A stretch of DNA of 7,556 bases from SAR116 cluster bacterium (lineage in GTDB: Bacteria; Pseudomonadota; Alphaproteobacteria; Puniceispirillales; Puniceispirillaceae). Below the pieces are notes generated by a model. The model worked only from the letters and a program-made list of their open reading frames with translations. It was not told where the DNA came from and searched no databases. A program made the position numbers and the translations under genes. The DNA is taken from positions 1 through 7,556 of the forward strand of contig SHBC01000050.1 in assembly GCA_004213025.1 (NCBI GenBank). The letters run 5' to 3'. Below are positions 1 to 4,828 of this stretch, piece by piece; the stretch's first letter is position 1, and every line of letters begins with the position of its first letter.

Positions 1-78
1 ATCGGTATAGCGCCCTTCCCCGGTAATGAGCCGCGAATCCTCTATACGGGGAATGGCCTGGCCAACGCCGAATTTCAT
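1..78 (-). CDS. Molybdenum hydroxylase (CO/xanthine dehydrogenase type) large subunit, N-terminal fragment
   Basis: Only the first 26 codons are in the window; the gene continues past position 1. The visible peptide begins MKFGVGQAIPRIEDSRLITG and continues with EGRYTD. This matches the N-terminal signature of molybdopterin-binding large subunits of the CoxL/xanthine dehydrogenase family (G..-R-ED-RL-TG-G-Y-D). Members of that family hydroxylate or oxidise small substrates at a Mo-cytosine-dinucleotide centre, with separate FAD and 2Fe-2S subunits; the substrate here cannot be told. The ATG at 78-76 has a good ribosome binding site (AGGAG, about 7 nt upstream) inside the end of the preceding gene, whose stop is only 2 nt away, so translational coupling is likely. 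No medium (FAD) or small (Fe-S) subunit gene lies upstream; they may lie beyond the edge. The family call is fairly safe, the substrate unknown. Confidence 0.72.
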   Translation of the reverse strand, partial: MKFGVGQAIPRIEDSRLITGEGRYTD

Positions 79-80
79 CT

Positions 81-710
81 TCAGTCTCCTGTTCGGTTGT
101 CCGCCGGCTCAAAAAGCCGCCGCACCGCATGGTGTATGCGTGTTGCTGTCGTGATCCAGCAAAGAGCCCCAAAGCCCCACGCCAAGGGGCCAAAGAAAGA
201 CGGTAACATGATCACCGACATCAGGAAAATGATGGTCTCCAGCCCCTCGGTCAAGCCGCCCAGGTAGAAGAAGCTTTTTTTCCCCCGGATATCGGTCGAA
301 ATGTCGCGCTTTTGCGCAATGATCGCAAAGGCGAGAAAGCTTGTCCCGGTGCCAACAAAACTGAAGATCAGAAAGGCAGCCGCGATGGCGTTGGCCGGAT
401 CGGCAATGGCGAAGGCAAAGACAATGCCGCTATAGATGATGAAATCGAGCGTGATATCCAGAAAGCCGCCAAGGTCGGTTGGTCCCCGGGCGCGCGCGAC
501 CGCACCGTCAAGCCCGTCACACAGCCTGTTGGCGGCGAGCAGGCCCGCCGCAATCATGGTGGCACCGGCTGCCACCGCCACGCCAGCGCCAATCCCGAAG
601 GCAAAGCCGATAACACTGACCTGATTGGCGGTAACACCGCACCGCGCCAGCATCCGGCCAAGAGGATTGAGGATCCGGTCGACAAGCGGTCTCAGGGCGG
701 CGTCGAACAT
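81..710 (-). CDS. CDP-alcohol phosphatidyltransferase family membrane protein
   Basis: Integral membrane enzyme of the CDP-alcohol phosphatidyltransferase family, which moves a phosphatidyl (or similar) group from a CDP-activated donor to an alcohol at the inner membrane. With the ATG at 710-708 the protein is 209 aa. The full catalytic signature D-x2-D-G-x2-A-R-x7-G-x3-D-x3-D is present at about residues 65-89, so all metal and CDP ligands are kept. Several hydrophobic stretches surround it (roughly residues 31-62, 92-132 and 157-188), fitting about six membrane helices. The substrate alcohol is not visible; it is not a clear PssA, PgsA or Pcs by eye. A TTG at 722-720, directly after the previous stop, would add MPGL. 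I prefer the ATG because MFDAALRPLVDRILNPLGR resembles how related proteins begin. The ribosome binding site is weak, suggesting coupling to the decarboxylase-like gene 12 nt upstream. Confidence 0.88.
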   Translation of the reverse strand: MFDAALRPLVDRILNPLGRMLARCGVTANQVSVIGFAFGIGAGVAVAAGATMIAAGLLAANRLCDGLDGAVARARGPTDLGGFLDITLDFIIYSGIVFAFAIADPANAIAAAFLIFSFVGTGTSFLAFAIIAQKRDISTDIRGKKSFFYLGGLTEGLETIIFLMSVIMLPSFFGPLAWGFGALCWITTATRIHHAVRRLFEPADNRTGD

Positions 711-722
711 CAGCCCGGGCAA

Positions 723-1424
723 TCAGCGTCTGGCGAGGATCGTCTCGCCGGCAACGACCGTCCTGCCAACCCCGATCTCGAGTCTGTAGCCGGCCGGGAT
801 CACAATATCGGTCAGCCCGCCAATCCGCGCCATACCAAGCGGCGCCCCGGCGGCCAGAAACTTGCCCGGACCAAAGCGGCAGACAAGCTGGCGCGCTGTT
901 GCCGTACCGATCTGCGCCAGCAGAAAGCGCGCGCCGTCCGCCGTCTCAAAGCTGATTTCGCGGCGTTCATTGTCACGCCGCATCAGGCCAAGCTCCTCAC
1001 CGCCACGGAACAGGCCGGGGATCAGGAAATTGTCGATGATGCGCCCGGCAACCGGGCTGCGCTGCAGTTGGGCATCGGCAAGGCCGGTCCTGATCGTCAC
1101 CCGGCTTGCGCCCACCATATCGTCACGGGACGCGTCTTGATGGGACACGCCTTGATGGGACGCAGCCCTGTCGATTTCGTCCACAACTTCGATCACCACA
1201 CCATCGGCCGGCGCCAGCACAAGCCCCGGATCATCCGGCGACAGCCGCGTCGGGGCCCGCAATGTATGGCGAAGCCACACCATCAGCCCCAGCGCGAAGG
1301 TGCCTAGCGGCAGCGAAATCAATGTCAGGATGATGGTCGCGATGCCGGCAATGGCCAGCACAGCCCAGCCGTCACTGGCGATCCATCCGCCTTCAAATTC
1401 CGTGTTGCTGTGGGGTTCTGCCAT
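723..1424 (-). CDS. Phosphatidylserine decarboxylase-like protein lacking the pyruvoyl-forming serine (likely pseudoenzyme)
   Basis: A 233-aa protein with the layout of short bacterial phosphatidylserine decarboxylase. It has an N-terminal hydrophobic hairpin (about residues 18-51), then APADGVV (Asp74, the usual catalytic Asp position), a strand with DAQLQRSPVAG (117-126), DNER (151-154) and a C-terminal AGETILA (225-231). True Psd cuts itself at a Gly-Ser pair to make a pyruvoyl cofactor. The aligned segment here reads R-I-G-G-L-T-D (200-206), with Gly203 (codon 816-818) in place of Ser. The His of the family motif D-x-H-V-N-R-x-P is Gln119, and its Asn is Gln121. Family knowledge says both Ser and His are needed, so decarboxylation is unlikely; this is inferred. 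Residues 85-100 hold a short repetitive insertion. It starts 29 nt after the LysM gene and is followed after 12 nt by the phosphatidyltransferase, echoing the common psd-pssA pairing. The ATG has no strong ribosome binding site. The fold is confident, the function unknown. Confidence 0.85.
   Translation of the reverse strand: MAEPHSNTEFEGGWIASDGWAVLAIAGIATIILTLISLPLGTFALGLMVWLRHTLRAPTRLSPDDPGLVLAPADGVVIEVVDEIDRAASHQGVSHQDASRDDMVGASRVTIRTGLADAQLQRSPVAGRIIDNFLIPGLFRGGEELGLMRRDNERREISFETADGARFLLAQIGTATARQLVCRFGPGKFLAAGAPLGMARIGGLTDIVIPAGYRLEIGVGRTVVAGETILARR
1127..1171 (-). repeat. Three 15-bp tandem repeats inside the decarboxylase-like gene
   Basis: On the plus strand the units are gggacgcgtcttgat (1127-1141), gggacacgccttgat (1142-1156) and a decayed gggacgcagccctgt (1157-1171). 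The first two differ at two positions. The unit is in frame and encodes a five-residue repeat of the form [A/V]SHQ[G/D], making a polar loop at residues 85-100 between the ADG motif and the following strand. It looks like a local slippage duplication and should be tolerated in a surface loop. Confidence 0.75.
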
Positions 1425-1453
1425 GATTTCGTGAGATGCCAGTCCGGGATTGC

Positions 1454-2614
1454 TCAGGGCTTTTGGGGAACAGCGAAGATCTGGTTCGGGAAAATCAGGT
1501 CCGGATCATCGATGGCCGATGCGTTGCGGCGCACGATATCCACATATCTGATCCCCTCGCCATAGGTGCTGTAGGCGATGCGCCACAATGCATCGCCGCG
1601 CTGCACAATCACCATGCGGCTGCCATCAAGCCCCTGTGACAGGTCACGCGTCGTGACCGGCAGCTCGTAGGTGGCAATCGCCACATCATCGGCATCGTGA
1701 AGGGTGAACAGCATCTTCCTGCGGGATTTCGTCATATCGACCGTGCCGGCAAGCTGCCAGCCGCCATCGGTCATTGTCGCGCCGGTGCCAAACGGTGCGC
1801 CATCGGCAACGGCATCGACGCGAACACCGCCACGCGACACACCGGCGATAACAAGCTCGCCGCCAGCCTTCCAGGACAGCGATCGCGGCGCAATGGCCGG
1901 CATCAGGGGGTCATTCTGACCCGGCGTCTCTGACCCGGTTTTTGCCGTTCCTGCATCGGCTTTCGCCAGATCGACCGGCGTGGCGGGTGAGTCATCTGGT
2001 GATTGTAGCAATTCCGGAATGTCCGTTTCGGACTGTGGCAGCAGGGCCACCAGCGGGCGTTCCTCACTTGTCTCGCCAACCTGAATGGCCATGGTGACAT
2101 CGGCGACAGATGAGGTGCCATCCTCGGACACCGCGCCGACGGATACCAGATGTTCACCGGCACCAAGCGCCGCTTCGGGAATAATCACCCACTCACCATT
2201 TTCATCCGCTTTCGTGCGACCGAGAATGACATCGCCCTCGAATACAGTGACCTCGGCATGCGGGGCGGCCTTGCCGGCGAACACCGCGTTGCCATCCGGC
2301 CTGACCTGGGCAAGGTCGATGGTAATGGCCGGACTACCAGCCGCGGCCACATCGCCATTTGTGGTGCCACCGGCAGCATCAGCGGGCGGCGATGGGGCAT
2401 TTGCGCTGCCAGAAACATCATCACCAGCGGTGGCAGTTTGCTGCGTGGCGGTCGCGTCTGCGGCCCCGGCCTGCGGCTGTGCCGTCGCGGCCTGCGTTGT
2501 GTCGGATTGCGGCTCAATCGTAGCCTGCTCACCATCATCAAGAAGCGTAACAGCAAGCGCAACAATGGCTATGGCCGCGCCGGCGCCGACGAAGATATAG
2601 GTCAAGACCCTCAC
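1454..2614 (-). CDS. Membrane-anchored LysM protein with Ig-like beta domain
   Basis: A 386-aa envelope protein. Residues about 4-25 form one hydrophobic helix (uncleaved anchor or signal). Residues 30-95 are a low-complexity Ala/Thr/Gln/Pro linker. Residues about 96-178 look like a bacterial Ig-like fold (PDGNAVFAGKAAPHAEVTVF, later NGEW and GEHLVSV). Residues about 240-322 form a second beta-rich segment with a similar GTGATMTDGGWQLAG pattern. The C-terminus (about 334-384) is a LysM domain, with VQRGDALWRIAYSTYG near its start and DPDLIFPNQIFAVP near its end. LysM binds N-acetylglucosamine-containing glycan, so it probably holds peptidoglycan in the periplasm; a cytoplasmic role is less likely. 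The start is GTG at 2614-2612, preceded by AAAAGG about 8 nt upstream, and no ATG exists near the N-terminus. It is the first gene of the left-hand minus-strand run and diverges from the LOG gene. Confidence 0.88.
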   Translation of the reverse strand: MRVLTYIFVGAGAAIAIVALAVTLLDDGEQATIEPQSDTTQAATAQPQAGAADATATQQTATAGDDVSGSANAPSPPADAAGGTTNGDVAAAGSPAITIDLAQVRPDGNAVFAGKAAPHAEVTVFEGDVILGRTKADENGEWVIIPEAALGAGEHLVSVGAVSEDGTSSVADVTMAIQVGETSEERPLVALLPQSETDIPELLQSPDDSPATPVDLAKADAGTAKTGSETPGQNDPLMPAIAPRSLSWKAGGELVIAGVSRGGVRVDAVADGAPFGTGATMTDGGWQLAGTVDMTKSRRKMLFTLHDADDVAIATYELPVTTRDLSQGLDGSRMVIVQRGDALWRIAYSTYGEGIRYVDIVRRNASAIDDPDLIFPNQIFAVPQKP

Positions 2615-2649
2615 GCAAAATACCTTTTCACTGGCGGAAAACGGTTATC

Positions 2650-2678
2650 AGCGTAATGCTATCAACATGTTCTTTCAA
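2650..2678 (-). promoter_or_regulatory. Possible sigma70-type promoter for the LysM-led operon
   Basis: Read on the minus strand, TTGAAA (2678-2673) is followed after exactly 17 nt by TACGCT (2655-2650). The -35 box is close to consensus and the -10 box is poor (three of six matches). Transcription would start near 2643, giving a leader of about 29 nt before the GTG with its AAAAGG site. It sits in the 84-bp divergent gap, so it would also lie over the start region of the LOG gene. No convincing promoter for the plus strand was found in the same gap. Confidence 0.35.
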
Positions 2679-2698
2679 TCACAGGATACGACTAAACC

Positions 2699-3247
2699 AT
2701 GAAAAAAATCTGCGTTTTTGCCGGTGCGTCGGCTGGCCACAAGTCTTCTTATGCCGATGCAGCCCACGACCTTGGAGCAATGATCGCCAGCTATGGGCTG
2801 GGCCTTGTCTATGGTGGCGGACGTAGCGGATTGATGGGCCGGGTGGCGGATGGCGCCATTGATGGCGGTGGCACCGTCATCGGAATCATCCCCAAATTCC
2901 TCGACCGCGTGGAGATTGGCCATGCCGGCGTCACCAAGCTGCATGTCATTGACACCATGCATCAGCGCAAGGAATTGATGTATGCCGAGAGCGATGCCTT
3001 CATCGTTCTTCCCGGCGGTCTTGGCACGCTGGACGAAACGATGGAGATCACCACCTGGCGGCAGCTCGACCTGCACAAGAAACCGGTCATCATTCTGAAT
3101 ATCGATGGCTATTGGGACCCGCTTCTGGCGATGCTTGATTCGGTGATCGCCGAAGGGTTCATGCATAATGGCCATCTGCAGCATTTTGAGACCGTCGCCT
3201 CGGTCGAAGGGCTGAAACCCCATCTGAAGGATCTGATAGGCGCCTGA
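2699..3247 (+). CDS. LOG family (TIGR00730) nucleotide 5'-monophosphate phosphoribohydrolase
   Basis: A 182-aa cytoplasmic Rossmann-type protein of the LOG family. Characterised members cleave the N-glycosidic bond of cytokinin riboside 5'-monophosphates or AMP, releasing base and ribose 5-phosphate; the physiological substrate in this organism is unknown. An N-terminal strand (KKICVFAGAS) leads to a glycine-rich GLVYGGGRSGLMG (35-47). The two active-site signatures are intact: MHQRK (87-91, Arg90) and PGGLGTLDE (105-113, Glu113). The usual Glu-Glu at the end of the second motif is Asp-Glu, a mild change. Length is normal for the family. The ATG is preceded by AGGA with a rather long spacing of about 12 nt. 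It is divergent from the LysM gene and 247 bp upstream of icd on the same strand; a hairpin just after its stop may end its transcript. Confidence 0.93.
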   Translation: MKKICVFAGASAGHKSSYADAAHDLGAMIASYGLGLVYGGGRSGLMGRVADGAIDGGGTVIGIIPKFLDRVEIGHAGVTKLHVIDTMHQRKELMYAESDAFIVLPGGLGTLDETMEITTWRQLDLHKKPVIILNIDGYWDPLLAMLDSVIAEGFMHNGHLQHFETVASVEGLKPHLKDLIGA

Positions 3248-3273
3248 ATGGCAAGGTGACAGGCCCTAAACAT

Positions 3274-3309
3274 CGGGTCTGGCGCAGCATTGGTCTTGCG
3301 CAAAACCCG
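3274..3309 (+). terminator. Two-tier hairpin after the LOG gene (possible terminator without T-tract)
   Basis: CGGGT (3274-3278) pairs with ACCCG (3305-3309), and GCGCA (3282-3286) with TGCGC (3297-3301). A symmetric 3x3 internal loop separates them and the apical loop is 10 nt. It begins 27 nt after the LOG stop codon. No run of T follows, so it may be a weak or Rho-assisted terminator, a 3'-end stabiliser, or chance. Confidence 0.35.
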
Positions 3310-3439
3310 GCAGGACAGTACAAAACCAACGACGCGACCTGTGGGGCGTCGGTGCCAGTCAGTTGATGTTCCCAGCAAGGCCGTAAATGGCCGGTCCCGG
3401 GCGCGGTGTCAGCGTCCGGACCTGCCGGTTATTGATGCT

Positions 3440-3469
3440 GTTTGCAAGGCCATGCCAGGGCCGGCAAGC
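3440..3469 (+). promoter_or_regulatory. Stem-loop in the icd leader, 13 nt before the ribosome binding site
   Basis: GTTTGC (3440-3445) pairs with GCAAGC (3464-3469), including one G-T wobble. Next to it GGCC (3448-3451) pairs with GGCC (3459-3462), over a 7-nt loop with a small asymmetric bulge. It ends shortly before GGAAGGA (3483-3489), so it could influence icd message stability or translation. No known riboswitch class is recognised. Confidence 0.35.
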
Positions 3470-3494
3470 GCAATGTGAGAGGGGAAGGAAAGCC

Positions 3495-4712
3495 ATGTCC
3501 AAGATCAAAGTAAAGACCCCCGTCGTCGAAATAGACGGCGACGAGATGACCCGTATCATCTGGCAGAAAATCAAAGACAAGCTGATCTTTCCCTATCTTG
3601 ATATCGACCTGAAATATTATGACCTCGGGATCGAGAAACGGGACGAGACAAACGACCAGATCACCATCGACAGCGCCAACGCCATCAAGGAATATGGCGT
3701 CGGTGTGAAATGCGCGACCATCACCCCCGATGAGGCGCGTGTCGAGGAATTCGGCCTGAAGGATATGTACCGGTCGCCGAACGGCACGATCCGCAACATC
3801 CTGGGCGGCACCGTGTTCCGCCAGCCAATCATCTGCCAGAACGTGCCGCGCCTTGTGCCGGGCTGGACCCGGCCGATCGTCATCGGGCGCCACGCCTTTG
3901 GTGACCAGTACCGCGCCACCGATTTCGTTGTCGAGGGTGCCGGCAAGCTGACCATGACCTTTACCCCCGCCGATGGCAGCGCGCCGGTCACGCGCGAGGT
4001 CTTCGACTTCCCCGATGGCGGGGTGGCGATGTCGATGTATAATCTCGATGAATCAATTCGCGGCTTTGCGCGCGCCTGCATGAATTACGGTCTCGACCTT
4101 GGATGGCCGGTCTATCTGTCGACCAAGAACACGATTCTGAAGGCCTATGACGGGCGCTTCAAGGATCTGTTCGAAGAGGTGTTCGAGACCGAGTTCGCCG
4201 ACAAGTTCCGCGCCGCCGGCATTAGCTATGAACATCGCCTGATCGACGATATGGTGGCCTGCGCCATGAAATGGGATGGTGGCTTTGTCTGGGCCTGCAA
4301 GAACTATGATGGCGATGTCCAGTCCGATACCGTGGCCCAGGGTTTTGGCTCGCTCGGCCTGATGACGTCTGTGCTGATGACGCCCGATGGCAAGACTGTC
4401 GAGGCCGAGGCAGCGCACGGCACAGTGACACGCCATTATCGCCAGCATCAGCAGGGCAAGCCAACCTCGACCAACCCGATTGCCTCGATCTTTGCCTGGA
4501 CCCGCGGCCTCAGCTACCGCGCCAAGTTTGACAACACTCCGGATGTGGCGAATTTCGCCGACACGGTGGAAAAGGTCTGCATCCAGACGGTCGAGCGTGG
4601 CCAGATGACCAAGGATCTGGCGCTGTTGATCTCGAACGAGCAGCCCTTCCTGACGACCGATGATTTCCTGGACGCGCTGGACAACAATTTGAAGGCGGCA
4701 ATGAACGTCTGA
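3495..4712 (+). CDS. icd: NADP-dependent isocitrate dehydrogenase (eukaryote-like homodimeric type)
   Basis: Oxidatively decarboxylates isocitrate to 2-oxoglutarate in the TCA cycle, in the cytoplasm, normally as a homodimer with Mg or Mn. The 405-aa protein aligns almost residue for residue with human IDH1 rather than with E. coli Icd. Seen here are SPNGT (94-98), Arg100, Arg109, GRHAFGDQY with Arg132 and Tyr139, STKNT with Lys211, and metal ligands Asp251, Asp274 and Asp278. The family signature [19 protein letters not shown] spans 270-288. AAHGTVTRH (306-314) carries Arg313 and His314, the pair that reads the 2'-phosphate of NADP, so NADP use is expected. The start [20 protein letters not shown] is the family N-terminus and has a strong GGAAGGA site 5 nt upstream; an in-frame ATG at 3387 is rejected. 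The gene appears monocistronic, with a structured leader and its own terminator. Confidence 0.97.
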   Translation: MSKIKVKTPVVEIDGDEMTRIIWQKIKDKLIFPYLDIDLKYYDLGIEKRDETNDQITIDSANAIKEYGVGVKCATITPDEARVEEFGLKDMYRSPNGTIRNILGGTVFRQPIICQNVPRLVPGWTRPIVIGRHAFGDQYRATDFVVEGAGKLTMTFTPADGSAPVTREVFDFPDGGVAMSMYNLDESIRGFARACMNYGLDLGWPVYLSTKNTILKAYDGRFKDLFEEVFETEFADKFRAAGISYEHRLIDDMVACAMKWDGGFVWACKNYDGDVQSDTVAQGFGSLGLMTSVLMTPDGKTVEAEAAHGTVTRHYRQHQQGKPTSTNPIASIFAWTRGLSYRAKFDNTPDVANFADTVEKVCIQTVERGQMTKDLALLISNEQPFLTTDDFLDALDNNLKAAMNV

Positions 4713-4754
4713 TCAGGCCACCTTCCAGGGTCCGCGCAGGGCTGCCGAATTCAT

Positions 4755-4787
4755 AAGGCACATCGCCGCTGGCGATGTGCCTTTTTT
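4755..4787 (+). terminator. Intrinsic terminator after icd
   Basis: A perfect 11-bp stem, GGCACATCGCC (4757-4767) with GGCGATGTGCC (4771-4781), has a 3-nt GCT loop. It is extended by two A-T pairs and followed by six T (4782-4787). It lies 44 nt past the icd stop, in the gap between convergent icd and alaS. On the minus strand the same stem is preceded by A6 but followed only by TTATGAATT, so it serves icd chiefly and may partly stop alaS transcripts. Confidence 0.93.
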
Positions 4788-4828
4788 CATTCAGGAATTC
4801 GCCCCGGGATTTATCCAGGATTTCTGAC

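Larger units (their letters stand above)
3248..3494 (+). other. 247-bp intergenic region upstream of icd, rich in hairpins
   Basis: No coding signal is convincing here. From left to right it holds the post-LOG hairpin (3274-3309), which contains an imperfect 16-bp palindrome at 3292-3307. Next is a stem of CGACGC (3330-3335) with GCGTCG (3346-3351). A possible stem of GGTCC (3393-3397) with GGACC (3418-3422) follows. Last is a hairpin just before the icd ribosome binding site (3440-3469). The icd promoter must lie here, but no clean -35/-10 pair could be picked. The open frame does run upstream of icd from an ATG at 3387, but the added 36 residues do not resemble any IDH N-terminus. Confidence 0.5.

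Noticed and set aside
711..722. TTG start for the phosphatidyltransferase directly after the previous stop
   Set aside because: It is possible, but ATG at 710 is the commoner codon and gives a more family-like N-terminus. The difference is only four residues.
312..1307. Long open frame (331 codons) on the plus strand
   Set aside because: It lies antisense to two genes with clear families. Its product is a low-complexity, Arg/Gly/His-rich shadow with no recognisable domain, as expected in GC-rich DNA.
2675..3223. 182-codon open frame antisense to the LOG gene
   Set aside because: It mirrors a well-conserved gene and shows no domain or ribosome binding site of its own.
3387..3494. Upstream ATG extending isocitrate dehydrogenase by 36 residues
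   Set aside because: The ATG at 3495 has a strong ribosome binding site and gives the exact family N-terminus. The extension is Arg/Cys-rich and non-homologous.
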